A stretch of DNA of 64,000 nucleotides, from positions 434,001 through 498,000 of the forward strand of contig BPQB01000007.1 in the NCBI GenBank assembly GCA_019973155.2, given 5' to 3'. Below, piece by piece: positions 1 to 12,519 of this stretch. The notes below the pieces were generated by a model. That model saw only the letters and a program-made list of their open reading frames with translations, did no database searches and was not told where the DNA came from. The stretch is from Phanerochaete sordida (taxonomy: Eukaryota; Basidiomycota; Agaricomycetes; Polyporales; Phanerochaetaceae). The position numbers and the translations under genes are program-made. Within the stretch, counting starts at the first letter, position 1, and each line of letters starts with the position of its first letter.

Positions 1-1412
1 GCTGCGCGACCCGGCCGTGCTCGCGCTGCTCAACAGCAACATGCAGGCCGCGTTCGCCGCCGGCCAGATGTACGGCCCCGCCGCGATGGTCCCGCCGAAC
101 ATGGCGATGTTCAACCAGTTCTACACCGGCCCCGAGGGCTACCCGAGCCCCGACCTCGCAATGATGGCGCGCCTCCAGCCGCAGTACACTGGACAGTACG
201 GCATCCCGTCCGCCCAGGGCGGTGCCGCCGCCGCCAGAGGACACCAGAGCGCGCAGTCGACGGGCAGCAGCCCCGGGCCTGGCCCGAACGCGAACAACCG
301 CAAGCTTGGCCTCTACAAAACTGAGCTGTGCAGGAGCTGGGAGGAGAAGGGAACTTGTCGCTACGGCGCCAAGTGCCAGTTCGCGCACGGAGAAGAGGAA
401 CTGAGGAATGTGCAGCGGCATCCCAAGGTGCGTTGTATGCGTCTCACGTAACATGGAAAGTACTTAACGCGCGCGCTGTAGTACAAAACTGAGATTTGCA
501 GGGTAAGCTTCTAGTGCGATCGTGCGTGTACCGCGAGCTAATCGGCCTTTGTACAGACGTTCTGGGTCTCTGGTTCTTGCCCTTACGGCAAGCGCTGCTG
601 TTTCATCCACACGGAGCTGCCAGGAGCTGCAGGCCAAGGTGGCCAAGATAACAGTGGCTCGCTCGGCGTGGGCGAGCAGCGCCCACGCTCTGACAGCGAT
701 CCTAATGAAGGATCGACTTCTCTCCTCGCCCGCATCTCTGCCAAGCGCCAAGACCCGCTCAATGGCACTAACAAGCCGGGGAGTGTGAGCACGACGCCTC
801 CAGGAGGCTTCAGTGGCCGTCCAGGGTCGCTGCGAGTCGACACCTCGGTACTGGATCCGAGTGCAGGGAAGCAGAACAAGTCCGCCTTCCCCAGCTTCAC
901 CCACAACGGCATCCTCGTCTCGTCAAACGACGAGGCCCCGGCGATGTCGCCCGGTCCTGTGACCGCTGCCCCAGACTTTGGGAGACACGCTGCAGCGCGG
1001 ATGGACATCGTCGGCGCCCAGGTGAGCGATCCGTGCCAGCATGACCGGCCGCGTCCCGTGCGTTGCTGACGCGTCATCCCTTCAGCCGCGCGTCCGCAAA
1101 AGCACCGGCGTGGACCCCAACGTGCGCCACTCATTCAACGGCGGCGAGATCCAGCTCGACCTGAGCGCGAGCACGCCGACCGCGCCGAACCAGGGCCAGT
1201 TCGCCATGCCCGCGGACATGCAGCCCGGGCGCGCGGCGCGCCTCAACGGCCACGCCCGCTCGGGCAGCGCAGGCAACTGGGGCGCCGCGACGCGCGCGCC
1301 CGGCCACCTCACCGCGTACCCGCTCTCGTCTATACCCGGCGGCGAGCTCAAGGCGAACATGCCCTGGGCGGACTACCCCGCGGCGCGGCGCACCGGGAAC
1401 AACTGGGCGTAG
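1..1412 (+). CDS. TIS11/tristetraprolin-type CCCH zinc-finger protein, 5'-truncated
   Basis: The 5' end runs off the window; the open frame begins at base 2. Exons: <1-427, 482-502 (21 nt), 557-1021, 1086-1412. The joined protein carries a tandem CCCH pair: finger 1 reads [18 protein letters not shown] then [13 protein letters not shown], and finger 2 starts YKTEICR on the 21-nt exon and continues [17 protein letters not shown] on the next. The YKTEL/YKTEI lead-ins and the spacing are the TIS11/ZFP36 signature; that family binds AU-rich elements in mRNA 3' UTRs and promotes decay. The regions before the fingers (Met/Pro/Gln-rich) and after (Ser/Pro/Gly-rich) look disordered. Both introns near the fingers are about 54 nt. 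The second finger is visible only after splicing. An AATAAA lies at 1783-1788, far downstream. RNA targets are inferred from the family only. Confidence 0.88.
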
Positions 1413-1968
1413 GCGGCGCCCCAGCACACACATGCGTACGACTGCGAAGGACAGGGCACTTCGACAGTGCACTTGATGACGTGACCCTTTCTTTACCGGA
1501 GGACACTTGTAATCATTTTCTTGTTTCTAGAGTCTGTGGCTCATCATGTGGTTCACTGTTCGTCTCGCTGTCCCATCCCACCTGTTACCTGTGTGCATAC
1601 TAATTCTCTCCCATTGTTCCATCTGACTTGTCTGTGTTTCCTCCTCGCTGTCCAATAGCCTCTCATCATGCCTATCGTCTTCACTTCATCCCATTGTTGT
1701 TTCTGCAGATCTTGACTTGTTCTCTCTGAACATTTCGGATAGCTTGTTACAATCACTCACGCTGCACATATATGTTTATTCCAATAAATGATTTCAGTTA
1801 TCGATCGGTCCAAACGAGCAGCACGACGTGTGTGGGACCTAGAATGTGTTGAACAAACATAGATGGAAAAACAACAGACAGACGAATACAGGAAGTTGCG
1901 GGTATAAATATCGGTAGATAGTGGCGCATGAGTCTCGTGAATGGGGATCGTGGGTATCACAGAAAGCG
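1413..1968. other. Intergenic, convergent 3' ends
   Basis: Lies between the stop of the CCCH gene (+) and the stop of the kinase gene (-). It is AT-richer and pyrimidine-rich than the flanks, consistent with two facing 3' UTRs. AATAAA at 1783-1788 could serve the + gene. No credible reading frame. Confidence 0.6.
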
Positions 1969-3555
1969 TTAAATAGCCAACGCTCGCAGCTCCCTCCTGA
2001 ATCCCTCCATGCGGCAGAGCGCGTAGCCGACATAGTCGAACTCGGGCTCGCCGTCCGTCCCGTCCAACGCCTCCCGCGCCTGCACGATGCCCCACAGCGC
2101 CCACATCCCGTGCGACGCGGGGCTCCAGGCCCCGACCTGCGCCTCGAGGCGCGCCTCCTGCGCGGGAAGCGGCTCCGTGCTCGCGACGGACGGCTCGTAG
2201 TGCGTCAGGTACGCGTGGTAGAAGTTGAAGCGCTGCGCGCTCGTCGGGTAGCGCGACGGGTCGAGGATGTGCGGCGTAGCACCGTGGTAGTCGGCCGTCC
2301 ACTCCTGGAAGTGGTTCGCGATGTCGAAGGCGGCCGGGTTCGGCGACGCGTACTCGAAGTCGACGACGATGATCTGGGGCACACGAGCGTGAGTGGTGCG
2401 GATTAAGGTGCGGTCAGAAGGTTCGGGACGTACCTGGTGGTGCTCGGGCGACCCTGGGGCGACGCTGCTCATCTTGAGCAGGTTGCCGTACTGCGTGTCG
2501 TTGTGCGCGAACACGACGGGGCTCTTGCCGTGCTTGCCCTCCCACTCCTGCAACCACGCCATGTACCGCGTCCATTCATGCTCAAACTGGTCAAGCGCGA
2601 GCGTCTGGCGGATTTCGTCGGAGACGGCAGGCAGCGACAGCACTTCGCGAGCAAGAGGCAGCCACGACTTCACATTCTTCTCGACTCCTAGCTGCCGTGG
2701 AGGGTGAGCATCAGGAGGATGTGAACATGAAGGTGTTTCGTGCAGCTCGACGGCATTGATGTCAACTTGGTGGAGCTCCGCCATACGTGCACCAATCCAG
2801 CCGCTGATCTGACCATTACGCAGGTCTGCCGCTGTCAATGCGCTCGAGTCGAAGTATTCTTCTACACGGCCGTTTTCAAAGGTACCGTACACCCTCGGTC
2901 CAATGTGGTATCGAGAAGAAAGTGCGTGAAGTATGTGGAGTTCTCGTGGACGAGAGATGAGGTTTCCTGAGGAAGGACCGTAGATTCTCAGGAGGAGAAT
3001 GGACGTATGAGGAATAGAAGGGCATGAAACGAAGTAGACAGCATTGGTGAGCGAGCCAGAGACTTTCTGAATCTTCACAATGTCTGGCGTGATGCCTCGG
3101 TGGTTCCACGTGGGGATGCGCAGTGCATGGAGGATGGTCAAAAGCTGCTGCGCAAAGGCAGGAGTCTTGTACCGCCTAGAACGGAAGAACGAGTGAGTTC
3201 GTGCGCTTTGATACTAGGGCTCAATTCCAGACCGGACCACCGCACGCTTCGCTCCCGTGAACAATGCGTTCGAGCACACTGACGGTGACGTGAGCCAGAC
3301 GGAACTGGAGAAGGTAACTCACCGCGCTTCTAGTTTGCCCTCCGCGTGTCTCAGCCCTTCTACTCGCACGACGTCGACTTCCTCATCATCAAAGGGAATA
3401 GAAAGCGACGAGGAAGATCGGCTAGTTGTCCGGATGGAAGGGCTGCTGCCGCCGAGGGACAGCGAAGAGACCGGGGCCGAATACGGCGAGGATCCTTGTC
3501 CCCGGCCGAGGGAGAGTGCCATGGGCTGGATATCTGGACCTAGAGCAGGCGCCAT
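1969..3555 (-). CDS. Choline/ethanolamine kinase
   Basis: Exons 3555-3323, 3175-2434 and 2373-1969 give about 459 residues. The protein phosphorylates choline or ethanolamine with ATP, the first step of the Kennedy pathway, in the cytosol. Visible motifs: SGSLTNAVYFVSCPS (nucleotide-binding loop), the Brenner/HxDxxxxN catalytic motif AHNDTQYGNLL, then VVDFEYASPNPAAFDIANHFQEW split by a 60-nt intron just before it. That intron (GT at 2433) has no stop in frame, but reading through it would insert 20 residues between the two catalytic motifs, so it is taken as real. The start is uncertain: Met at 3555 is chosen; the frame stays open upstream with another Met at 3663. Choline versus ethanolamine preference cannot be told from sequence. 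Confidence 0.87.
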
Positions 3556-5847
3556 GCTGGTATCTTGCGAGTCGAATAGGGTGAAAATGCGGTTAAGAGA
3601 GCGGAGAACGCTGCCGAGCTTCTTAGGGAGGTAGTCGACTTGAGGAAGACGTAAATCGTGCATGAAGGTAGAGGATGGGGGCGACTTTCTCACTTTACGA
3701 CAGGGTATGGGGCCACAGATAGTGGTCAAGGGCAAGGTGCAGCAGCAGTCACACGACAGAGCCAGCCCGACACGCCAATCTTCGCTCCAGACGCCCATGG
3801 TGCCGTCTGATTCCGCTTCAGACTCCGCCAGGCCCGCCACGGGCGCCTCTCCGCGCGCTTCGGCCTGCCTGCCTCGCGAGCTCGCACGACACGCTGCGCA
3901 CGCTTGGCTCTCGTGTGCACTGAATGGACGCACTCTAAATGCTAAACTCTGGTTCACGGTGCGATTCAAAGGCTAGAAATATTGCATACCTGAACGTTTT
4001 CTCTGGCTCAAGGCACGCAGCAAACAGTCTCTGCAGAGTCCCGCTGCGGGCGGACAGTGCGCAGCCTGCACTTGGCTGCCTCAAAGCCTGAGAAATCCAA
4101 CCTCCCATCCTCTCTCACGCACGCCAGCGCCGCTGAAGGCATTCCGCCTTCTTTCCTTGGAACGGGCGCGCCAACTGAACGAACCGGATCCGACGCGTCC
4201 TCCGCGTAGCTCTCAGCAAAGACATGCGGACGGCCATACGCCGAGCGAGCACCATGTCCGCGGTCGACTGCTTCACCGCTGGCTCGTGGACTGGTACACC
4301 GGGACCCCTGCTGATGTTCTCACTCCTTCTCTACCGATCAAGCCCCAAGGTTCGCCTTCGACAGTCGGCCTTCGGTCCCGCCTGAGCAACACGCGGAGCG
4401 GAGGTTCGTGAACAGCAGGTGTCGACCGTACCTATGGCATTGACCTAGAACGTGACGCGCGCAGGACCACACCCTCGAATGCAAGAGAAAGCTTGCCCAT
4501 GCCCAGACTATAACCCGCGAGCTCGTCCTGGACCGGCTGTGACCTCATAGCTACTAGGTTCTCCCGCGACACTTCAATAATCCACAAGCGGCGACTTGCC
4601 ATTGAATTGCTGTGAGTCCAGGTCATTATCGGCGTTGCACTCGGCCTGCTTACCCGCGTCAGGAGTCTCTGTAAATCCACCCGCCCATAGGCGTCTCGCC
4701 CTTTTTGTTGCTCACTACGCGAGCACATGGCACGGACATCCGATGCTTCTGTCCGCAACGAGATGTTACATCGCCGTACGTAAGGATGAGTCTAACGGGA
4801 TCTTTAATCGAGAGCGACGACGACGACGCACATCCGCCGGTCCGAGGCCTAGGCAATGATCACAGAGTGCCAGAGAAGAAGATGAGGGAAGCAGCCTGCA
4901 CTGTACATGCAATCGCTTGGATCTCGCCTTCATTTGCCCGACATTGTCATGTAGACTGTCGCATTGAGACAAGGTTGCCTCTTCTTGCCCTTATCGCGTC
5001 CGTGCGACGTGTATAGGGGGCAAGGCGCGTCCCTGACGTGAGTACACAGCGTGCCGCTGTGGCCATTGCGCCTAGAACAGCAGATGTGCGTCTCGTCGGG
5101 GGACGACCCAGCGTCGTTGACCTCTCCGTTTACGAAGCCTGCAGATACTGCCGTCATATGATGCGCACGTTCTCAGATCGCTCTTCGAAATTTCTCAGCG
5201 CACCAGCCTCCCGTGTGCGCCAACCTTGTACGCAGTACATTGATCACCCCGTCGAAGGCGTCGTCCAATAGAGCGGTCCCTGTACGCCACGTTGATGACT
5301 GGGTCTGTGGCTTCTGTTCTCATCGGGTCCCTACACGTTGTTCTTACCCTGCACGGCATTGATGAAAGGCTCCAGACTCCAAGAGGTGCCTTCGCAGGAG
5401 GTAACGCGACCGCCGGAGGAGTCGCCAGTCTTCCCCGTTGATGTGGCTGTGGAGAAACAGCTCCCTAGATGTCAGCAGCCACTCGTACGCGCCCTCTGAT
5501 GCTCGGAATAACGGCAGCATCAACGAACAAATCTACAGTTCCATCGCCGTCTATAGCCCTAGACGGCGGGCTATCCACACCGTACGTACTCTTAAAACCT
5601 TCCTCACCATGTCCATGCGGATATGAGCGTTCGCTTCCTGTGCGTTCACAAAAGAACATTCCATTACACGTTGAGGGAAGATAGTACAAACTTTTGTAGT
5701 AGATTACACGTGTAGCGAGAGCAGGGGTATCTGGAAGGTTTACGAGAGCAGAAAGCGGTGTATGACAGTTCAGCAGGGAAAATTGCAGCGAGAGTCAATG
5801 CGAGTTCAGGGTGCAAAGCATAAGAACACAATGCGTAAAGGGCGCCG
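3556..5847. other. Gene-poor stretch, nothing recognised
   Basis: About 2.3 kb between the kinase 5' end and the 3' end of the MFS gene. It must hold the kinase promoter and 5' UTR (possibly with an upstream coding or UTR exon to about 3970). The remaining short frames on both strands have no domain, no consistent splice chain and no codon pattern like the neighbours. No terminal repeats or transposase fragments were seen by eye. Confidence 0.55.
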
Positions 5848-8374
5848 TCACACCTGCAGTCCACCGGCGACCTGCAGGGTTGGTGGCCCAGCATCAGCGG
5901 ATTTTTCAACAGCCTCGGTAGCTAGTCGGCTGTTTTCCTTGAAAGCCAGATTTTTGAGAAAGAACGAGATCTGGATCGAGGTTGTTAGATCGAGTGTCCC
6001 GAACAGGCGACTAATACCACCGACCATGAACGCCACACCGAGGCAGGGGCAACATATCGCCCAAATCGTCTACCAAGGGGTGTCAACGTAAAATAGACAA
6101 AATAATCGACGGCTCATCTACCTGGATCGACGTTGATACTGCGTGGATTACTTCGCGTTGTAGATCCAGGGGAATAATGCTGTTAAGCTGATCAAGATCA
6201 AGATTCGCAGGGTTCCCGAAGGCGGCGGGCAGCGACTGCGACAAGCGACGATTGAATACTGCCCCTGCAACAGACTGCGAAGCGTGAGTGATAAACACTG
6301 TGCAGTTGACATGAAACGTACAAGGCCAACCGTTGCGCCCGTGAAGCGGACCAAGAAGAAGGCACTGGTTCCAGAAGCGAGCTCCTTGGGCCGAAGGGTC
6401 TTGGTGAAGATTTGGTATGGTGCGTGGAAGAGCATGCCAAGTCCGACGCCGCAGAGTAGGGGGAAGATGTATTGGACGATGTGAGAAGAGGCGTCATTCA
6501 ATGTGATCATCAGGCCTGCCTTGGATCAGCTGGGCTGCACACGACCACGAGTGTGAGAGACTTACCGAATCCCACTGCAGCCAGACATAGACCAGAACAT
6601 ATCATCAGCTTTTGCCCGCTTGTGTCTCCCTTCCTCTTCTGCCACCACGATATGTACCATGCAACTAAAAGCACCGATTGTCAGCAATCGTGACACCATC
6701 TCACCGAGACAGCCGAACGTACCTGGAAGGGAGGCGATCGAGGACCCGAGCGAGTACGGCAGCATGTGCAGCCCAGCGACGACAGGCTGTAAGCCTTCGA
6801 CGGACTAGTCTTTGTTCAACTTCTGACACCGAGACATGCAAGTAAGAACGAGGCTCACCTGGAAGTACAGCGCCAGGTAGAACGTTCCAGCGTTGAAGCA
6901 CAAATTGTGCAAGAAATTCACAACGAGGATGATGACTAGAGCACACAGTCAATAGCCGGATAATCCACTGTACGAAAGACGTACTAGTCGTGGAGTCAAC
7001 GAACGCAGTTCGCGGGAACAATGCATCGCGTTTTGTTCGGACTTCATAGCAACCCCCGAGAATGAGAACCGCAAGTCCGGATATGATCAAGATCAACGTC
7101 CCGGGGTTGACCCCTATAGATTTGGCCGTAAGCAGCCGCTCGAAAGGTAAATCGGCAAGGGCACCGAGACTTACACCCCAGAGTCCCGGAAAAACTGAAA
7201 CCAATTATAATGCAGCTGCTCCCACACATGAAAAGCAACCTGCGGAGGGGTATCAGTTCGTGAATGGGCTGATCAGCTGGAAAAATCGGACGTACAGGCC
7301 AATAAAATCGAAGGTGTGTGCAAACCTGCGCCATGACGTGTGGTGAGAGGCACCGACATCTACTCCGCGGAGGGCGAGCAGGAGTACCACCAGAGCGACC
7401 ACACAGACAGGGAGGTTGAGGTAAACTACAGGGAGCTCTATTCAGCGGCGCTGTTCCGTAAGTAACGTGAGTACTCACATGCCCATCTCCAGCTGAAGAA
7501 GCCGCCACTGTCTAGGAACCTTTCAGCCCAAGTTGTCTCGGGTGAAGGGTCGGTACGTACTGCTGAAGACACCACCTAGAAGGGGCCCAGCTATCGCCGA
7601 GCAACTCCAGGTGATGCTGAGAGCCTGGGACCACTGCGCGCGGGACCGTTCTTCCACGATTTCGGAGGTTATGGTCCACACCAGGCTGACGATCCCGCCC
7701 CCGCCGATCCCAGCGAGCGCCCGGGCGATGATAAGCCAGAGCATGCTCTGAGAACCGCCGCAGAGAATGGAACCCGTCACGAAGACAAGCATGCTGCTGT
7801 ACAGAACGGTCTGCGGCAATTAAACTTTAGAGGTGTGATTTACAGCACCCATCAGGAAGAGCCTACCTTCCGTCCTATAAGATCGGAGATTTTCCCGTAC
7901 AGCGGTTGGAAGGCCGTCTGCGTGAGCATGTACGCCACACCGACCCAGGTGTACTCCAGCTGCGATGCATTGAAGTCACTTGATATCGTGGGCAGGATCG
8001 TAGACACGATCGTCTGCAAGCGATGAGGGAGATCAGCTGATGAGGGCGATGGCTCGGAGCAGCATAGGGTCTTACAGCGTCAGTGGTAGCCAGGAACAGG
8101 GTGAGAGCGGCGCTGTCACGTTCGTTAACTCAATATCCAAAGAAAACGATGGTACGGAGACCGACCCGAAATGCGCCAAAAATAATCGGAAGGTTGATAG
8201 CGAAGGCGGCTTCGCCGGCTCGTAGTCCCCAACGAGAGTAGACGTCGATGACGCTTTCGAACTCGCGGGAGAGAACGGCGCGTTTTGCGGACGCGAGTCC
8301 GGGAAAGACGGCGTCGCGGTGGCAGCGACGGGCTCGGTCACTACAGCGACAGCGGGACAGTCGTTCTGCTTCAT
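5848..8374 (-). CDS. Major facilitator superfamily multidrug-type exporter (DHA2, 14 TM)
   Basis: Fourteen exons: 8374-8166, 8112-8076, 8013-7867, 7810-7561, 7511-7479, 7425-7296, 7239-7175, 7113-6985, 6935-6859, 6804-6723, 6664-6566, 6515-6322, 6274-6122, 6069-5848, summing to 608 residues. Motifs follow the H+-antiporter DHA family: ATTDATIVSTILPTISSDF in TM1, the loop motif GKISDLIGRK, RALAGIGGGGIVSLVWT (TM4), the antiporter motif C region SCSAIAGPLLGG in TM5, and NSGGFFSWRWAFYLNLP after it. Hydrophobic segments continue to the C-terminus with a large loop near NRRLSQSLPAAFG, as in DHA2 drug or toxin pumps. It is alone, with no biosynthetic neighbours, so a substrate cannot be proposed. 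The first 5' splice site (gtcggt) is weak and the exon 1/2 join is the least certain. Confidence 0.88.
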
Positions 8375-9510
8375 AACAGAAGGTTTTTGGCGACGCGAAA
8401 CGTGTGGGGTTGAGCGTATACAGGACGGCGAGAAGCTGGTGGAGACTTACTGGCTATATGCTGGTGTACTTATACCTCCGTCGAGGAGCAAGAGCCGGTC
8501 TTGCTGCCTCAACCAAAACGTCATGAACAGCCCAGGTATGCAGGAAACCGTCGCATGGTTTCTCGAACGGTGTCTCCACCGAAGGGAGCTCAGATCTTCA
8601 TGTCGAGATTCAAATGACCGAGTGTGGACACCCATGGTCACTCGACAAACGATAGCCTTCGTGCCCTCTTTCGGCCGGAATTACAACGCCGAAGATCAGA
8701 GAAGGCATTCATGTCAAGGATTATGTGGAGGTTGACAGAGACGTGCAAGTAGAAGGTGAGACTCGGGAGAGGTCTCACCGCGTTTGGTGGTACGGGTCAG
8801 AGTCCGTCGGACCAGGCGCAAAGCGCTGTGCGCGCAACAGGTACCGCATAAATCTAGGGTAACCTCTTCCCAGAGCCTCGACCGCTGGAGCATTTTACGT
8901 GGATGTATCCACGCGGCGATAGGCTTTGAATAAACGCAGCAAATCGTTGGCCGAGAGCTCGTTGACAAGCCATCCAATTCGCCGTATCGCCTACCACATT
9001 CCGCGATAATAGAAAACCAGTCCGGCCAGAGATCGTCAACGTTATCTGACGGGGCCGAACGCCCTGCAGCCCTTCTGACCATACGGCCAGAACGCGCACG
9101 GTTCAGCCGCATGGGGCTGCACCGTCGATGCCACTTATCCACGCCCTACGACCCATGACTGCCCCCAGCGGATGCAGCGCGCGCCGGTTCACGCCTACGG
9201 TTCGGGTAGATAGCAATTTTCAAAAAAGCCAGCAGAAGTTCTGGGTGCTCAAGAGAAGCATGTGAAGGTATTCATTAGTGCGGCAGTATTACTGTAAGAA
9301 ATTCTAGAGCTGTTCGACGGGCGGCCCTCAGAGTTCGTGATCTTGACCAGTCTACAACGCAGCAGCTCTCTTCCTTCGGTCACGTTCCCCCTCTGTCCGG
9401 TCTGATGGCGATCCGTCTTGCGCTGATTCACCTGTATATGGCAAGCATAAGGGTCCGGGTGCGAATGGCGATCATGCGTGGGCGTGCAAAGCGGGATGTA
9501 ATATGGAGGG
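8375..9510. other. Upstream region of the MFS gene, no gene seen
   Basis: About 1.1 kb between the MFS start codon and the 3' end of the mitochondrial DnaJ gene, both on the minus strand. Frames here are short and unrelated to known families. The MFS promoter must be within it. Confidence 0.55.
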
Positions 9511-11298
9511 TTAAAGTCCGATGAGCTCTCTCAGTCTATGCCAAGTACGGGACACCCAACCACTTTTGTGCGTGGTCGGGTACGTAAAAGAGGAGAAAGA
9601 AGTCGTACCATTAGCGTCTGTGTTATCTGCATTTGGTGCTTCCTGGCTTTGGTTTGACGGGCTGGCGCGAGCCTTGTCGTCGCTTGACTTCGCCGTCGGG
9701 CGTCCTTCGACGTCATCCGCGTACATTTGCAGAATTTCTTGTTGCCGCTTAGAGAGTGACCTGGCCCTGCGGTCAGCTGGGCGCGAGACGGCGAGTCAAT
9801 GAAACGCACCTCGGGATCTGGACGGAGAACGTGACAAAAAGATCGCCTTTGGTTCCATTGTACACGGACTGGATGCCCCGGCCTTTCAGGACCATTTCCT
9901 CTCCTGGCTGCGTTCCACCAGGGACCCGTACGTCTACCTCGCCATCAAGGGTAGGGACGCGTACGCGGCCGCCCAGAATCGCGGTATGGAATGGTATGCG
10001 CACATCATGGTACAGGTTCGTACCCTGCCGACGGAACATCTTCGAGCTCGCGACGCCGACGCGTACGAGCAGGTCACCTGGTTGACCCTTGCCGCTCAAC
10101 GGAGCGTCACCCTCCCGCGGGATCCTGATGGTCATGCCGTCTTCCACACCTAGAAGACACTTTTATTACGACTTGGGCCTGAACAAGCGACGGGCAGTAC
10201 GTACCTGCAGGGATATCGACCTTGACCGTTTTCTTGGTCTTGACTTGACCTACACCAGCGCAGTCGCCACACTGGCTTCCGCGAGGAACCGTGCTGCCAG
10301 TTCCATGGCAGCTTGGACAGGTACTGGCCATCTGGAAGCCGCTGTCTAGAACGAAGGTGCGGGTTCCAGAGCCACCGCAGGTGCCGCATGTGGAGCGTTT
10401 AGCACCCGGCTTCAATCCCGTGCCAGAGCATGTTGAGCAGTTGACGATAGGGTGGATGGAGACGGTACGAGAAGTGCCCTTGCAGGCTTCCATGAACGAG
10501 ACACCGACGCTGGCTTCTACATCGCTCCCGCGCATGTTCTGCCGTGCCGACGGTCCACCTCCGAAAGCGCCGCCGAACAGCTGATCAAACAGGTCTGCCT
10601 GCGAGCCTCGCGCCCCAGTCCGTCCCCCACCGAATAGCGAAGAGAGATCCTCGAAGTGGAAGCCTCCCGCAGCACCGCCGAAGCCTCCGGCGAAGGCATT
10701 CGGATCGAATCCCGGCTGCTGGGCAGCAGATCCGTACTGGTCGTATGCAGCCCTCTTCTTATCATCTTTCAGAAGCTACGGGGAGTCTGTGAGTGGGTAA
10801 GACAGGGCATAAAGCGATCGTTCCTCACATCGTAGGCTTCCTGAATCTCCACGAACTTCTCCTTCGCATTCTTATCCGGGTTTGTATCCGGGTGGTGCTT
10901 ACGCGCGAGCTGAGCAAGGGAGACCGTAAGCCTAACATCCCGGGCTGATTCGGACGTCCCGGCTTACCGCAAAGTATGCTTTCTTGATGTCCGCTGCTGA
11001 AGCGTCCTTTGCGACTCCGAGAACGTCGTATGGATTCTTCGGCGCGGCTCGGGACGCAGTGGCATGAAATGCTCTCTAATGACACTGTTAGTACACGAGA
11101 CCAGAAATTTGTATGGGCTTTGCGCACATGTTTGCCGGCCTGCAATGACGTTGGTATTCGGGACGCGGGCTTGGGTCGGAGGTGGTTGCGTGCTCGCAGG
11201 CATGTTGCGATGCCTCTAGAGGAGCCGGAACGCAGCTGTGAGCAGGAGTAGAAGGAGATGAAAGAGCGTATGTGCTGGGTCGAGAGTCGTGACTGCAT
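9511..11298 (-). CDS. MDJ1: Mitochondrial DnaJ/Hsp40 co-chaperone (Mdj1 type)
   Basis: Exons 11298-11128, 11075-10968, 10909-10829, 10775-10205, 10149-9810 and 9766-9511, 508 residues. The N-terminus is rich in Arg, Ser and His with almost no acidic residues (MQSRLSTQHIRSF..., RAFHATASR), a typical matrix presequence. The J domain follows (NPYDVLGVAKDASAADIKKAY, then HPDTNPDKN with the essential HPD), a Gly/Phe region, then four CxxCxGxG zinc repeats (CSTCSGTG, CGTCGGSG, CPSCHGTG, CGDCAGVG), and a substrate-binding C-terminal domain (IPREGDAP, VRVPGGTQPGEE). This is the full type I layout. It stimulates matrix Hsp70 in folding imported proteins. Exon 1 end was chosen at gtgcgc (11127) because a closer GT would leave a 26-nt intron. 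Confidence 0.93.
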
Positions 11299-11704
11299 GA
11301 GGACGAAAAGCGAATGAGAGACAGAGTCCGGGCACACTGCCAATTGCATCCCGCCGATTGAGACGCCCGAAATTTGTTTCCCACGGCAAGCCACGTGGAC
11401 CGTTCCAGATCCTTCTGCCCTTTCTGCGCCACGAATGCGCCAGCCGTTTACGAACGCCACTCCCGACTAGAGCCTCCGTGGGCCACTGTGGACGCCACAA
11501 CACTCGTAGCAAGCATATAGGCTGTTCTTCAAGCTTTATTGTAGCCATACATAACAGCATTTGATCTTACGACTGCATGCTGATTTGACGAAGTATTTGG
11601 CCCTGCTCGCTGCTCGGTGAAATGCTCGACATGAAACGGTAGCCTAAGCTATCGAAAGACAAAACATGCTATCATACAAAAAACGAACGACGTGGTACAA
11701 AATC
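11299..11704. other. Short intergenic region
   Basis: Between the DnaJ start and the 3' end of the SET-domain gene, same strand. Expected to hold the DnaJ promoter and the 3' UTR of the SET gene. Nothing else seen. Confidence 0.5.
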
Positions 11705-12274
11705 CTAATTTACAGACGTATTCTCCGTGGTGGTCAAGCGAGCCTTCCAGAATCCCTTCCCATATGATACAAGTATCTCCTGGCCGCGCTTTATCTCATC
11801 CTTTCCGCTCCATACAGCCATGCAAAGCTCTCCTGCGCCATTCCTGCGCTCCTCGAAGAAAGCGTTTGGTCTGGCCGCCACGCCCCTGTAGTCGTTGATA
11901 AATCTTGCTTCGTTGCCCTGAAAGCTGGCATCTACTCCAACGCTAACACCATCGGAGCCGTGGTATAGCGAGATATCGTAATTGGAGCGCGGTCTGTCGT
12001 CAGTATGTACTTCTCCGACGTAGTCGATGATATGTGTGCGAGGTGGTATCTTCCGAGCGGCAAAAAGACCGCGCTGGCCCTTGGCGGGGTGGCCATTGTC
12101 AGCGATGAGTTTGATCATCACCACTGGGCTTCCCGTAGGGGCTGCTGCGTGACCGCTGGCTGTTGTCCTTGGACAGAGGTACGTGCGAGTGCCCTGGGGA
12201 ACGGAGGTGTGGTACCTCGACGTGCGCATGTATTGCACTTCGTGGGGCCACCGCGCGGGCACCGTTGGAGGCAT
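11705..12274 (-). CDS. Small stand-alone SET-domain protein
   Basis: Read as one exon of 189 residues starting at the Met at 12274; the frame stays open further upstream. It has a compact SET fold: GHPAKGQRGLFAARKIPPRT, THIIDYVGEV, then NEARFINDYRGV (equivalent of the RFxNHS/pseudoknot motif, with Asp-Tyr in place of His-Ser) and EILVSYGKGFW, whose Tyr matches the conserved catalytic-site Tyr. There are no pre-SET or post-SET cysteine clusters and no other domain. Proteins of this form are common in mushroom genomes and may be protein lysine methyltransferases, but the substrate is unknown. The gene is head-to-head with CK2 alpha, with about 245 bp between starts. Confidence 0.75.
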   Translation of the reverse strand: MPPTVPARWPHEVQYMRTSRYHTSVPQGTRTYLCPRTTASGHAAAPTGSPVVMIKLIADNGHPAKGQRGLFAARKIPPRTHIIDYVGEVHTDDRPRSNYDISLYHGSDGVSVGVDASFQGNEARFINDYRGVAARPNAFFEERRNGAGELCMAVWSGKDEIKRGQEILVSYGKGFWKARLTTTENTSVN

Positions 12275-12519
12275 TTCCGCCGCCCAGCAGAAGTCTAGCA
12301 CGCATGCAATATTGCTGAGCCTCGTCTGGGCAAAGCGAGGCCATTCTGAGGACGGGGGCGGGCTACTTACGGCGGTTAGAGTTGGAGCATGAGCGTGCGA
12401 AAATTGACACGCGGCTACGGGACTGTGATGGCAGCGAGTGTGGCTCACGAGGCGCGGTGGACGTGAACCGCAACGGTCCCCTGCCCTTCACCCTGCCTCC
12501 TCCACTCCTCGCCGCGGCC

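Noticed and set aside
464..1134. Minus-strand frames over the CCCH gene
   Set aside because: Shadow frames of the conserved zinc-finger exons in GC-rich DNA.
8714..9142. 142-codon minus-strand frame upstream of the MFS gene
   Set aside because: No domain, no splice partners, composition unlike neighbours.
11079..11101. 26-nt intron in the DnaJ gene
   Set aside because: Too short for splicing; a 52-nt intron from gtgcgc gives a better presequence join.
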